Assembly (NCBI RefSeq): GCF_051175315.1
Contig: NZ_CP195100.1
Coordinates: 4,278,001 to 4,342,000 of the forward strand
Origin: Tundrisphaera sp051175315
GTDB taxonomy: Bacteria; Planctomycetota; Planctomycetia; Isosphaerales; Isosphaeraceae
Length of the DNA stretch: 64,000 nt
Direction: 5' to 3'
In this document: in pieces, positions 47,209-55,940 of the stretch
How the letters are laid out: every line of letters begins with the position of its first letter
How positions within the stretch are numbered: the first letter of the stretch is position 1
Notes under the pieces: generated by a model
Told to the model about the DNA's origin: nothing
What the model saw: only the letters and a program-made list of their open reading frames with translations
Database searches by the model: none
Program-made: the position numbers and the translations under genes

Positions 47209-48666
47209 ATGATGCGTTCGCTCCTCGCAAGCTCCCGGGCCCGGCTCGGCCTGGCGCTCGGGCTGATCGGGATGGGCCTCGCGGCGCCCGCCCGGGCCGC
47301 CGACCCGGCGAAGCCGATGAACGTCCTGTTCATCGCCGTGGACGACCTGAACCACTGGGTCGGCCACCTGGGACGCAACCCCCAGACGATCACCCCGAAC
47401 ATCGACCGCCTGGCCGCCAAGGGGGTCCGGTTCACCCGGAACTACTGCGCCGCCCCGGTGTGCAACCCCGCCCGCGCCGCGCTGATGTCGGGCCTCCGCC
47501 CGTCGACGACCGGGGTCTACGAGAACAACAACGACTGGCGGACCGTGGTGCCGGAGGCCCTGACCCTGCCCACCACCTTCCGCAAGGCCGGCTATCGCGT
47601 GATGGGCTCGGGCAAGATCTACCACGAGTCGTACGCCCGCCCGTCGGAGTGGGACGACTACATGGAGAAGGCCACCCCCGACCCGCTGCCCAAGGGGGAC
47701 ACCGGCGTCGGCGGGATCAAGTTCGCCCCGCTCGACTGCCAGGACTCCGACATCCGCGAGTACAAGATCGTCCAGTACGGCATCGACGAGCTGGCCAAGC
47801 CCCAGGACAAGCCGTTCTTCCTGGCCGTCGGCCTGCACAAGCCCCACATGCCCTGGAACGTCCCGCGCAAGTACTACGACATGCATCCCCTGGATTCGAT
47901 CCAGCTGCCGCCGCACACCGAGGGCGACCTCGCCGACATCCCGCCCTCCGGCATCAAGATGGCCAAGCCCAACGGCGACCACAAGCTGATGCTGGAGACC
48001 GGCCGATGGAAGGAAGCGGTCCAGGGCTACCTGGCGGCGATCTCGTTCTGCGACGCCATGATCGGCCGCCTCCTCGACGGGTTCGAGAAGTCGCCCCACC
48101 GGGACAACACGGTGATCGTCTTCTGGGGAGACCACGGCTGGCACCTCGGCGAGAAAGAACACTGGCGGAAGTTCGCCCTCTGGGAAGAAGCCACCCGCGC
48201 CCCCCTGATCTGGGTCGCCCCGGGCGTCACCCAGCCCAACACAGTCTGCGACCGGACCGTCGATCACATGAGCATCTACCCGACCCTGACCGACCTCTGC
48301 GGCATCCCCACGCCGAAGCACGTCGAGGGGCCGAGCATCAAGGCGCTGCTCCAGGATCCCAGGGCGGCCTGGGACCGGCCCGCCGTGACGACCTACAACT
48401 TCAAGAACCACGCGGTCCGGAACGAGGGCTGGCGCTACATCCGCTACGCGAACGGGGAAGAAGAGCTGTACGACGAGGCGGCCGACCCCTACGAGTGGAA
48501 GAACCTGGCCGGCGACCCCGCCCAGGCCGCCCGCAAGGCGGAGATGGCCCGGCACATGCCGACCGTCAACCACGAGGACATCGGCGACGCCCCCCGGCCG
48601 GCCGGCAAGGCGGCCGGCAAGCAGGCCCGCGCCAAGGCGAAGGCCAAGGCCCAGGATCAGGACTGA
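47209..48666 (+). CDS. sulfatase (iduronate-2-sulfatase-like)
   Basis: 485 aa. ATG 47209 follows AAGGAC; a signal peptide covers about residues 1-31. The sulfatase signature with the modifiable cysteine is C85 in PVCNPARAALMSG (C-x-P-x-R), preceded by the metal site FIAVDDLNHW (double Asp). Other family blocks are GLHKPHMPW, the metal/histidine block WGDHGWHLGEKEHW and a DHMSIYPTLTDLCG segment. The pattern fits the iduronate-sulfatase-like subgroup common in planctomycetes, which attack sulfated polysaccharides. Formylglycine formation could be done by the enzyme at 29972-31132. It ends in a Lys/Ala/Gly tail and is 50 bp upstream of a second sulfatase, probably cotranscribed. Confidence 0.93.
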   Translation: MMRSLLASSRARLGLALGLIGMGLAAPARAADPAKPMNVLFIAVDDLNHWVGHLGRNPQTITPNIDRLAAKGVRFTRNYCAAPVCNPARAALMSGLRPSTTGVYENNNDWRTVVPEALTLPTTFRKAGYRVMGSGKIYHESYARPSEWDDYMEKATPDPLPKGDTGVGGIKFAPLDCQDSDIREYKIVQYGIDELAKPQDKPFFLAVGLHKPHMPWNVPRKYYDMHPLDSIQLPPHTEGDLADIPPSGIKMAKPNGDHKLMLETGRWKEAVQGYLAAISFCDAMIGRLLDGFEKSPHRDNTVIVFWGDHGWHLGEKEHWRKFALWEEATRAPLIWVAPGVTQPNTVCDRTVDHMSIYPTLTDLCGIPTPKHVEGPSIKALLQDPRAAWDRPAVTTYNFKNHAVRNEGWRYIRYANGEEELYDEAADPYEWKNLAGDPAQAARKAEMARHMPTVNHEDIGDAPRPAGKAAGKQARAKAKAKAQDQD

Positions 48667-48715
48667 CGCCGGACCATCCCCCCGGCCGACCGGCCGCACC
48701 CCGGGACACACCACG

Positions 48716-50149
48716 ATGACGCTGAAAGCCAGGCTGCTCGCGGTCGCTCTGGTCGCGACCTTCGCCCACGCCGCGATGGCGGCCCCGAAGCGGCCGAACA
48801 TCCTGCTCGTCCTGTCCGACGACCACAGCGCCGCCCACGTCGGCTGCTACGGCAACCCGGACATCCGCACCCCCAACCTCGACCGCTTCGCCTCGCAGGG
48901 GATGCGGTTCGACCGGGCCTACGTCGCCAGCCCCCAGTGCGTCCCGTCGCGATCGGCGATCATGACGGGACGGTCGCCGGTCGCCATCCAGATGACCCGG
49001 TTCTCGGCCCCATTGGCGGCCGAGTACCCGGTCTTCCCGGAGATCCTCCGGGCCCAGGGTTATTTCTCCGGGGTCGCCGGCCGCACCTACCACCTCGACG
49101 GAGCGGCCCAGCTCCCGGCGTCCAAAAAGGTGTTCGACGAGCATCACCTCCGGACCTTCCCCGACCGGCTCGACTTCGTGAAGATCGCCGGCAAGGGGGG
49201 CCCGATCCTCGACCAGTTCGGCGAGTTCCTCGACGCCGTGCCCCAGGGCAAGCCGTTCGTCCTCCAGCTCTGCTTCAGCGACCCCCACCGGCCGCTCGAC
49301 AAGGACGCCATCCCGGAGCCCCACGACCCGAAGAAGCTCACGCTCCCGAAGCACTACCCGGACACCCCGCTGGTCCGCGAGGACTTCGCCCGCTACTACG
49401 ACGAGATCAGCCGGTTCGACGGCGACTTCGGCCGGGTCCTCAAGGTGCTCGACGACCGCAAGCTCGCCGACGACACGATCGTGGCCTTCATGGGGGACAA
49501 CGGGGCGTCGCAGTTCCGGGGCAAGGGGACGCTCTACGAGTTCGGCATCCGCGTCCCGCTCCTCGTCCGCTGGCCGGGCGTGGTCAAGCCGGGCTCGACC
49601 TCCGATGCCCTCGTCTCCGGCGAGGACCTGGCGCCGACGTTCCTCCGGGCCTCGGGGGTGGCGGTGCCCGGCGACATGACCGGGCAGGACTTCGGGCCGA
49701 TCCTCCGCGGCGAGAAGCCGGCGGTCCGCGACCGCATCTTCGCCGAGCGGGGCGCCCACGGGTCGGGCCTGCCCAACAACAGCGCCGCGTTCGACCTCGG
49801 CCGGGTGGTGGTCACCCGCCGGCACAAGCTGATCTACAACGCCCTCTGGCAGTTGCCCTACCACCCGGTCGACTTCGCCGGGGATGACCTCTGGAAGGAC
49901 CTGCGTGCCCGGCACGAAGCGGGCACGCTCGCCCCGGAGATGTCGAGGCTCTACTTCGCCGAGCATCGGCCGATGTTCGAGTTGTACGACCTCGAAGCCG
50001 ACCCTGACGAGTTCCGCAACCTGATCGGCACCCCCGAGGCAGCCAAGGTCGAGCGGGAACTGAAGGCCTCGCTCCAGGAGTGGATGATCCTCCAGCGCGA
50101 CTACCTCCCTCTGCCGATCCCGCCCGGCAACCGCGCCGCGGCCCAATAA
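48716..50149 (+). CDS. sulfatase
   Basis: 477 aa. ATG 48716; signal peptide to about residue 22 (AHAAMA). Metal site LVLSDDHSAAHVGCYG; formylglycine motif C75 in PQCVPSRSAIMTG (C-x-P-S-R); later blocks FSDPHRPLD, AFMGDNGASQFRGKGTLYEFGIR and the C-terminal FELYDLEADPDEFRNL. The substrate is probably a sulfated polysaccharide or glycan, not predictable further. It forms a tandem with the sulfatase at 47209 but is not a close copy: the signature, metal region and C-terminus differ. Downstream is the repeat-filled interval 50150-50931. Confidence 0.93.
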   Translation: MTLKARLLAVALVATFAHAAMAAPKRPNILLVLSDDHSAAHVGCYGNPDIRTPNLDRFASQGMRFDRAYVASPQCVPSRSAIMTGRSPVAIQMTRFSAPLAAEYPVFPEILRAQGYFSGVAGRTYHLDGAAQLPASKKVFDEHHLRTFPDRLDFVKIAGKGGPILDQFGEFLDAVPQGKPFVLQLCFSDPHRPLDKDAIPEPHDPKKLTLPKHYPDTPLVREDFARYYDEISRFDGDFGRVLKVLDDRKLADDTIVAFMGDNGASQFRGKGTLYEFGIRVPLLVRWPGVVKPGSTSDALVSGEDLAPTFLRASGVAVPGDMTGQDFGPILRGEKPAVRDRIFAERGAHGSGLPNNSAAFDLGRVVVTRRHKLIYNALWQLPYHPVDFAGDDLWKDLRARHEAGTLAPEMSRLYFAEHRPMFELYDLEADPDEFRNLIGTPEAAKVERELKASLQEWMILQRDYLPLPIPPGNRAAAQ

Positions 50150-50190
50150 TCGCCCCTAACCCGTTCCTAAATCGCCCCTTAACGCCGGCG

Positions 50191-50470
50191 TTGGGTTCGT
50201 TCAGGATCGCCCGATTCCGACGGGCCCGGCCCGGTGTTGGGTTCGTTTGGGATCGCCCGGCCAGGGTCGCACTGACGCGATGGTGGGTTCGTTTGGGAAC
50301 ATCGTCTGCCCCTGCCGCCCGGCGACCTCTGCCGTCCCCCAACCCTCCATACACGCCCGGCGTTGGGTTCGTTTCGGATCGTCGAGCGTCGCCCGAATCG
50401 GTCATTGGGTTCGTTTGGGAGACTTTGGGGGCAACGACACCGGGCCGGAGATGGGTCCGTTTGGCCTCCG
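50191..50470. repeat. six-copy periodic array of TTGGGTTCGTTTGGGATCGC
   Basis: Copies begin at 50191, 50237, 50283, 50363, 50405 and 50451; steps are 46, 46, 80, 42 and 46 nt. The best-conserved core is TGGGTTCGTTTGG; copy 6 has TGGGTCCGTTTGG. The intervening 26-60 nt are not alike. The repeats are short, variable at the ends and without flanking cas genes. Confidence 0.8.
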
Positions 50471-50543
50471 TCGAAGTGGACCATCACACCACCCTCCGCC
50501 CGGCGATCTTGCCACCGAGAGTTTGGATGGCGTGACAGTCGGT

Positions 50544-50783
50544 CGGTGAGGGTGTGCCTTTTGATTTTGGCGTCCTGTCCCCCGGGTGGCTGTGGTTGGC
50601 TTGCCAACCACGGCGCCGATGAGCCCGCCCGGCGATCGAAGGCCGGCGTCGATGATCCTTGGCCCGGTGCCGCGATGGCCCTCACCCCGCGATCATGTCG
50701 CCGGCGCCGTGGTTGGCAAGCCAACCACAGCCACCCGGGGCCGCCGAACCAAAAGCCAAAAAGAAAAGGCATACCCTTCGCCG
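50544..50783. repeat. nested inverted-repeat element (outer 28-29 bp arms)
   Basis: The left arm (50544-50572) CGGTGAGGGTGTGCCTTTTG plus ATTTTGGCG pairs with the right arm (50755-50783), whose reverse complement begins CGGCGAAGGGTATGCCTTTT. About 24 of 28 aligned positions match. The element with 30-bp inner arms at 50584-50736 lies inside it. Confidence 0.75.
50584..50736. repeat. 153-bp element with 30-bp terminal inverted repeats, second copy
   Basis: The left arm (50584-50613) starts with the same GGGTGGCTGTGGTTGGCTTG as the arm at 11013. The right arm (50707-50736) is its reverse complement apart from the A/G difference in the CACAG/CACGG end. The pairing extends a few bases inward (CGGCGCCG / CGGCGCCG). 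The interior differs from the copy at 11013-11164. Confidence 0.85.
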
Positions 50784-50931
50784 ACGGTCATCCCTACAGG
50801 GGCGAGGAGGGATGACGGGATGGGGCCGGCGATCCGTCGGAACGAGGGACCGAGGGTCGGGGAATCTGGCCCGCGAGATGGGGGTGCGGAAATGACGGCC
50901 CGCTCACTTCGAACAAGGGCGGGCCGGTCCA

Positions 50932-51492
50932 TCAGGGGCGGGCGTCGAAGGCGAAGTACATCTTGAGGGTGGGGTTCGGCGAGGTCCGGGCGTACATCAG
51001 GCCGAGATAGAGGCCGGGGGCGACCTGGCGGATCTCGTCTCGGTAGTTGCCGTAGAGCCGCGAGGTGCCCTCGTAGTCGAGTATCATCGCGGGGTTGCCG
51101 TCGAGCCAGCTCTGGCCCGCGTAGACGTTGCCGGCGATGACCTTCATCCCGAAGAAGCGGTTGATGGCGGTCGAGTCCTCGGGGCGGAAGACCTTGCCCT
51201 GCCAGACCGCCCGCGCCGCCTTCGATCGGACGGCGCCGAACCGGGCGTCGGGGTAGAGGGCACGGCCCTTGACCTTGCCGGTCGGCACCGGGCCGGGGCC
51301 GGACTGGCGGTAGAGCTGGTCGAGCTGGGGGGTCGACAGCGCGGCGAGGTCGTCGAGTGTCTGGACCGAGGCCGGGGCTTGCATCGGGGCCGCCTGGTAG
51401 TAGATGGGGGCCTCCTGGGCCCGTCCGGGGGAGGCGACGCAGGCGAGCGTGCCCAGGATCAAGAGTCCGATGCGTGATCGCCCGCGAGTCAT
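50932..51492 (-). CDS. secreted hypothetical protein
   Basis: 186 aa. ATG 51492 overlaps the stop of the upstream gene by 4 nt (ATGA), so translation is coupled. A signal peptide (LLILGTLACVASPGRAQ) is followed by a short Pro/Gln/Ala region, then a compact domain with NRFFGMKVIAGNVYAGQSWLDGN-like sequence (about residues 114-136) and ends in TLKMYFAFDARP. No family was recognised. It is the last gene of a three-gene minus-strand operon with a zinc-ribbon membrane protein and a transglutaminase, which suggests an extracytoplasmic role related to those. Confidence 0.7.
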   Translation of the reverse strand: MTRGRSRIGLLILGTLACVASPGRAQEAPIYYQAAPMQAPASVQTLDDLAALSTPQLDQLYRQSGPGPVPTGKVKGRALYPDARFGAVRSKAARAVWQGKVFRPEDSTAINRFFGMKVIAGNVYAGQSWLDGNPAMILDYEGTSRLYGNYRDEIRQVAPGLYLGLMYARTSPNPTLKMYFAFDARP

Positions 51493-52772
51493 GGCCGAAT
51501 CCCTTCGCCCTGGTTCGGCGAACCTCCCGGCGGGCCCGCCTCGGAGGGGGATCGGCCCGGCGAGGCCGGCAGGTCCAGCCCGGAAGGCAGGGTCAGCTCG
51601 CCCGGGGACGGGCTGGACGGCTCGGGGGGAGTCTGCGGGTCGGGCCCGTCCTCGACCTCGGGCTCGTCGGGCACGCCGGGGACGATCCGCCGGGCCGAGA
51701 CGACCTTCCAGCCGGTGTCGATGGCGTCCATCCGGAACCGGACCAGCTTGAGCCGGATCGGCGTGGGCGGGGCGCCGGCCGAGCCCAGGCGCTCCTGGGC
51801 CTGGGTCACGACCTCGGCCTTCTCGAAGACGAACGGGCCGTCGGCCTTGAGGGTCGGGAACGCCCGGCCCAGCAGGGCATCCCAGGACTCGCGGTGCGCG
51901 GCGTAGTCGAGCGCCAGGGCCTTTTCGGTGTCGGGCAGGGGGGGCTTTGCCTCCTGGACCAGCATCCGATAGCTGGGGATCAGCTTCTTGGGGGCGAGCA
52001 CCCCCTCGGACAGCTTGGCGAACACGGCGCCGAATTCCTCGGCCCCCTGGAAGATCTCGTCGGGGTCGCCGCTGGCCATCTTGCGATAGGTCCCGTCCTT
52101 CTCCGCCTTGGCCTTGGCCTCGTGGAGCGCGTCCAGGGTCTCGGCGGCCGGCCCGAGCGGATCTTTCGGCATAAACCGGCCGGTGGCCTGGTCGTAGGTG
52201 AATCGCTTCTCGATCCTTTTGTGGAGGGCGGCCAGGGGGGCGAACGACCCATTGGACTTGCTGTCCCGGGCCTTGTCGCGTTCCAGGCCCCGGAACGAGC
52301 GGATCGAGGGGGGCTCGACCACCACGCCGAACTTCGCGGCGTCCTCGGGGTGCTCGCCGGACAGGGCGTGGAGGTAGTCGTAGGCGGCGGCCAGGACCAT
52401 CGTCTTGGGCCGGGGGTCCCACCACCTCTGGATCGCCGGCCAGGCCACGGCGACGCCGACGCCCACCGCCGCCAGGACCAGGAGCGACGCCCACAGGCCG
52501 CGCCGGCTTTTGGTCGCGGGGGCCTTCGGCGGCTTGGGGACGAAGACTGAGCCGGCGGGCTCGGCCGGCTCGGGGGCTTTCAGGCGGGCCCCGAGCCGGC
52601 TTTCCGCCGCGACCGGCTCGTCGGGCACGGGGCCGGTGCCGTGGAGCGGGGCCTTCGGCGGGGGGACCACCTGCGAGGCCCCGCACTTGGGGCAGTCGAC
52701 GGATTCGCCGACCTGCTCCGTCGAGGCGACGAACACGGTCCGACACTCGTGGCAACGGAGGCGGAGGCTCAT
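51489..52772 (-). CDS. membrane protein with N-terminal zinc ribbon
   Basis: 427 aa. The N-terminus is a classical zinc ribbon: CHEC at residues 7-10 and CPKC at 27-30, of the MJ0042 kind. A Pro/Ala/Glu-rich linker leads to one membrane helix (about residues 92-110: LLVLAAVGVGVAVAWPAI). The following 230 residues are helical and charged (DPLGPAAETLDALHEAKAKAEK), and the last 70 are Pro/Ser/Glu-rich and probably disordered. No enzymatic motif is visible. It sits 34 bp after the transglutaminase gene and overlaps the next gene, so all three form one operon. The zinc ribbon would face the cytoplasm and the helical part the periplasm; a link to sensing or assembly is inference. Confidence 0.75.
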   Translation of the reverse strand: MSLRLRCHECRTVFVASTEQVGESVDCPKCGASQVVPPPKAPLHGTGPVPDEPVAAESRLGARLKAPEPAEPAGSVFVPKPPKAPATKSRRGLWASLLVLAAVGVGVAVAWPAIQRWWDPRPKTMVLAAAYDYLHALSGEHPEDAAKFGVVVEPPSIRSFRGLERDKARDSKSNGSFAPLAALHKRIEKRFTYDQATGRFMPKDPLGPAAETLDALHEAKAKAEKDGTYRKMASGDPDEIFQGAEEFGAVFAKLSEGVLAPKKLIPSYRMLVQEAKPPLPDTEKALALDYAAHRESWDALLGRAFPTLKADGPFVFEKAEVVTQAQERLGSAGAPPTPIRLKLVRFRMDAIDTGWKVVSARRIVPGVPDEPEVEDGPDPQTPPEPSSPSPGELTLPSGLDLPASPGRSPSEAGPPGGSPNQGEGIRP

Positions 52773-52806
52773 GAAGTCGTCCTCGATGGGGCCGGGCCGG
52801 GGCGGA

Positions 52807-54309
52807 TCACCGCACCTCGACCGCTTCCATGCTGATCTTGTTGAAGACGCGGGCGACCGAGAGGAAGGTCTCGAACGGCGAGACGCCGTCCAGGCTGGTG
52901 TCGGACAGCTTGATGTGCGAGGCGTCGACCTGGGTCTGGTCGAAGGCGGAGTCGATGGCCACCCAGCGGCGGTTGACGTAGACCTCGTTCCACATGTGGA
53001 AGCCGAACCCGCCGAGGTGGGGGACGTAGACCAGGCCGACGACGACCTTGGCCGGGATCCCCTGGGCGCGGCACATGGCGGCGGTCAGGACGCCGTGCTC
53101 GGTGCAGTCGCCGGACAGGCTCCGGGCCACCTCATCGGCGGGGGCGAAGCTGGTCTCGAAGTCCTTCTCGCGGATGTTGGTGGCGACCCACTTGGTGATG
53201 GCCAGGGCCTTCTCCCAGGGGTCGACGGCCCGGCCGATCGCCTGGCGAGACAGGGCGATCACCTTGGCGTCGTCGCTGGTGATCAGGGCGTTGGAGCGGA
53301 GGAACTCGGGGCCCACGGTGTCCGGGCCCGGCGTCCCGGCCTCGGGGCCGGCCGTCTTGACCTGGATGGTCGCGGTCTTGGGGTCGGCGCCCGGCGTGAT
53401 CGTCTGGCGGCGGTCGGCGGGGAAGATCGCCGACGGCGAGTCGTCCTTCATGGTGATCCGGTAGACGACGTCGCGGCTGCTCTCGGGGTTGGTGATCTTG
53501 CGGGGCAGCTTCACCACCGACGAGCCGATCAGGTCGAGCGATTCGCCGGACCGGCGGATGGCCGCCTCGCGGGTGGTCCGGTAGGTGACCATGCCGCCGT
53601 AGGCGTCGGTGTAGTTCTTGAGGACCTGGCCGCCGGAGTCCACCCAGTAGGTCGGGTTCATCTCGGCCAGCATCTTCTGGCCGTCCAGGTAGGTGACCTG
53701 GTCGACGCGGAGCAGGTCGCGCTTGGCCCCCCCGCCCAGGGGGACCGGCTCGATCGACCGGGCCGTGAGCCGGGCCTCGCCGATCTTGTTGAGGCCGGGG
53801 ATGAACATCTTGATCGTCCGCTCGTCGCCCGGCTTCATCGGCTGGCGCGACAGGATCAGCTCGGGGCCGTAGGGGCCCAGGACGTCCGGGGCCCAGTCGA
53901 TCACGGCCTCCTGCTTCTGGATCCCGTTCTCGATCTTGAGCGTCATCTTGCCGTCGACCACGTCGCCGTGGACCCGGATGATCTGGCGGCTGACCAGGGT
54001 CCGGGTGTCGAGCCGGAGGACCGACCCTTCGGGCGTCTCGATCGTGCCGTATTGCAGCTCCATCGTGCTGGTGTCGTCGCCCCGCTTGAACGTGAGCGTG
54101 GTGTCGACCTGGACCCGGACGAGCTTGCGGCCCCGGTCCTCGACCTGGGCGACCTTGGTCTTGATGTGGCCGACCTTCGACCCGGCGATGTAGACCGCGT
54201 CCCACGCCTCGGTGGCGGCGGGCGGCGTCTGGGCCTCGCCCGGTGCCGCCACCAGCACCGCCGCGGCCCACGCCGCGACCCAACCCGCCCTTCGTCCGAT
54301 CCGTCGCAT
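52807..54309 (-). CDS. secreted transglutaminase-like cysteine protease family protein
   Basis: 500 aa. ATG 54309 with GGGGA 9 nt upstream; a signal peptide covers about residues 1-26 (AAVLVAAPGEAQ). A large N-terminal beta-rich region of about 330 residues leads to a transglutaminase core at about 375-470 with all three catalytic residues: Cys in SGDCTEHGVL, His in FGFHMWNEVYV and Asp in AIDSAFDQ. Bacterial members may act as peptidases, amidases or cross-linking enzymes; here the extracytoplasmic location fits processing of wall or surface proteins. It is the first gene of the operon with the zinc-ribbon membrane protein and the secreted protein at 50932-51492. Confidence 0.88.
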   Translation of the reverse strand: MRRIGRRAGWVAAWAAAVLVAAPGEAQTPPAATEAWDAVYIAGSKVGHIKTKVAQVEDRGRKLVRVQVDTTLTFKRGDDTSTMELQYGTIETPEGSVLRLDTRTLVSRQIIRVHGDVVDGKMTLKIENGIQKQEAVIDWAPDVLGPYGPELILSRQPMKPGDERTIKMFIPGLNKIGEARLTARSIEPVPLGGGAKRDLLRVDQVTYLDGQKMLAEMNPTYWVDSGGQVLKNYTDAYGGMVTYRTTREAAIRRSGESLDLIGSSVVKLPRKITNPESSRDVVYRITMKDDSPSAIFPADRRQTITPGADPKTATIQVKTAGPEAGTPGPDTVGPEFLRSNALITSDDAKVIALSRQAIGRAVDPWEKALAITKWVATNIREKDFETSFAPADEVARSLSGDCTEHGVLTAAMCRAQGIPAKVVVGLVYVPHLGGFGFHMWNEVYVNRRWVAIDSAFDQTQVDASHIKLSDTSLDGVSPFETFLSVARVFNKISMEAVEVR

Positions 54310-54475
54310 GGCCAGCATCCCCCATCGGTCCCGGGAAGGAAGGCGGACGCCCCTCGCGGCGCGCGGAAGCCCCCTCGTCATCCCTCTACTATGGGGCAAA
54401 GCCGCCCACGACTCAAGTTGAAGCGATCGTCGACCCTGCCGGCCGGCCCGGTCGCGGGGGTCGCACCAACGAAGG

Positions 54476-54513
54476 CGGCCGGGCTCCCCCCTGCATCGGG
54501 GGAGGCCCGGCCG
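54476..54513 (-). terminator. GC-rich hairpin after BON gene
   Basis: CGGCCGGGCTCCCCC (54476-54490) pairs with GGGGGAGGCCCGGCCG (54498-54513) with one bulged G and a 7-nt loop. It lies about 50 nt after the stop of the BON-domain gene. There is no T-run, so termination efficiency is uncertain. Confidence 0.5.
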
Positions 54514-54561
54514 CTTCCGGCTCGATGGATCGGCGGGGAGAGGGCCCCGGCCGGCGGGCCC

Positions 54562-54777
54562 TCAGCCCACCGTGATGAGGGCCGAGAAGCGGTCGCCGGA
54601 GAGCAGTTCGAGGGCGCCGTGGAGGGCCAGCTGGCGGGTGTGGTGCGAGGGGACCTGGCCCCGGACCACGACCTGGCCGCCGACCTCCTCCACCATCAGG
54701 TTGCGGATGCGGCCGTGGGTCGACTCCCGCACGCGGTTCTCGACCTGATCGATGAGCGAATCTTTCGCGGAAATCAT
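54562..54777 (-). CDS. small BON-domain protein
   Basis: 71 aa. ATG 54777 follows AGGAG by 8 nt. The whole protein is one BON domain (IDQVENRVRESTHGRIRNLM, then VEEVGGQVVVRGQVPSHHTR and a final helix), a fold of about 60 residues that binds phospholipid or mediates envelope contacts in OsmY and secretins. There is no signal peptide, so it may act in the cytoplasm or be exported by an unknown route. The upstream CDF transporter gene is about 150 bp away on the same strand. Too short for a family call beyond the domain. Confidence 0.75.
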   Translation of the reverse strand: MISAKDSLIDQVENRVRESTHGRIRNLMVEEVGGQVVVRGQVPSHHTRQLALHGALELLSGDRFSALITVG

Positions 54778-54926
54778 GGGAGGAACTCCTGACCGGGGGT
54801 GTAGGGCGAAGATGTCGATTCCGCGGCCACTCAGGAGCCATCTCGGCGGGGGAAATGGCCCATTCATTGTTGCCGACGGGGAAGGGGAATACAATCACTA
54901 AATTCGTGGATCGGTCCGGCCCCCCC

Positions 54927-55940
54927 TTAATTAGGAAGGGGGTCCGCCCTCCGGATTTCGGGGGTCCGCCCCGGCCCGGCGGGCGCGGCCGCCTCCCGGG
55001 CGGGGGACGCCTGGCGGATGGCCGTCGCGACGGTCCAGGGGCGGCGGGCGTCGTAGGCGCCCGGGCGGTCGGGGTCGAAGTGGATGTTGACCTCGGCGGC
55101 GTCGCCCAGGGCGGCGCGGAGGAGGTCGTCGCAGGCGTGGTTCGCCTCGTGGAGCAGCCCCACGGTCCAGTCTTCCGGGACGACGAGGTGGAAGTCGACG
55201 AACGTCCGGTCCCCCGCCTGCCAGGCCCGGAGCAGGTGGATGTCGATCCAGCCCGGCTGGCGGCCCGCCTGGAGCGCGGACACGATCCGATCCAGGAGCG
55301 ACGGGTCGGCGCGGTCCATCAGGCCGGAGAAGCCCTCCCGCACCAGCCCGTAACCCGTCCAGAGGATGTTCACCCCCACGATCAGGGCCACGACCCCGTC
55401 CAGCCAGGTCAGCCCCGTGGCCAGCACCAGCCCGACGCCCAGCACGACGCCGAAGCTCGTGTAGGAATCGGCCAGGACGTGATGGCCGTCGGCGATCAGG
55501 ATCAGCGAGTTCGACCGCTTGCCGGCCCGGAGCAGGTAGAGCCCGAGCGCCAGGTTGGCCACGCTGGCCGCCAGGATGATCGCCATCCCGGCGTCGAGCC
55601 GCGTCAGCTCCGCCCCGTGGATCAGGCCATCCCCGGCCTCGTACACGATCACCGCGCCGGCCAGGGCGATGAGGGCCCCCTCGAACCCGGCGGAGAAGTA
55701 GGAGATCTTGCCGTAGCCGTAGGGATACGCCGCATCCGGCGGGCGGGCGTTCAGGACGATGCTCGCGAAGGCGAACGCCGTGGCCGCGACGTGCACCACC
55801 GACTCCAACGCATCCGACAGGATGGCGTTGGATCCGGTCAGCAGGTAGGCCACCCACTTGCCGGCGAGCATCAGCACGCCCACGCCGAGCGACAGCAGGG
55901 CCGCCCAACGCCGCGACGATGTGTCGGGATGCTGGCTCAT
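54927..55940 (-). CDS. cation diffusion facilitator (CDF) family metal transporter
   Basis: 337 aa with six membrane helices and a cytoplasmic C-terminal domain. CDF proteins export Zn2+, Mn2+, Fe2+ or Cd2+ in exchange for protons. The first metal motif is NAILSDALESVVHV in TM2 (S-D-A rather than H-x-x-x-D) and the second is GHHVLADSYTSFGV in TM5 (H-x-x-x-D). Asymmetric sites of the D-x-x-x-D/H-x-x-x-D type make metal choice hard to predict. The C-terminal domain with VDFHLVVPEDWTVGLLHEANH and VNIHFDPD is the dimerising CTD. Its ATG overlaps the stop of the 83-aa gene upstream by 4 nt. Confidence 0.9.
   Translation of the reverse strand: MSQHPDTSSRRWAALLSLGVGVLMLAGKWVAYLLTGSNAILSDALESVVHVAATAFAFASIVLNARPPDAAYPYGYGKISYFSAGFEGALIALAGAVIVYEAGDGLIHGAELTRLDAGMAIILAASVANLALGLYLLRAGKRSNSLILIADGHHVLADSYTSFGVVLGVGLVLATGLTWLDGVVALIVGVNILWTGYGLVREGFSGLMDRADPSLLDRIVSALQAGRQPGWIDIHLLRAWQAGDRTFVDFHLVVPEDWTVGLLHEANHACDDLLRAALGDAAEVNIHFDPDRPGAYDARRPWTVATAIRQASPAREAAAPAGPGRTPEIRRADPLPN

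Larger units (their letters stand above)
50150..50931. other. gene-free, repeat-rich interval
   Basis: About 780 bp between the sulfatase and the convergent minus-strand operon. It holds a periodic array (50191-50470), a pair of long inverted repeats (50584-50736) nested in an outer inverted repeat (50544-50783), and no credible gene. Frames that cross it are rich in NEPN/RTQ/KRHTL-type residues that only reflect the repeats. Confidence 0.8.

Noticed and set aside
42285..48801. Two long minus-strand frames of more than 1100 codons
   Set aside because: They are antisense to the peptidase, DUF1501 and sulfatase genes, whose motifs are complete; GC-driven absence of stops explains them.
50191..50470. 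Possible CRISPR array
   Set aside because: The repeats are only about 13-20 nt and degenerate, spacing is uneven (42-80 nt), and there are no cas genes; reported as a non-CRISPR periodic repeat.
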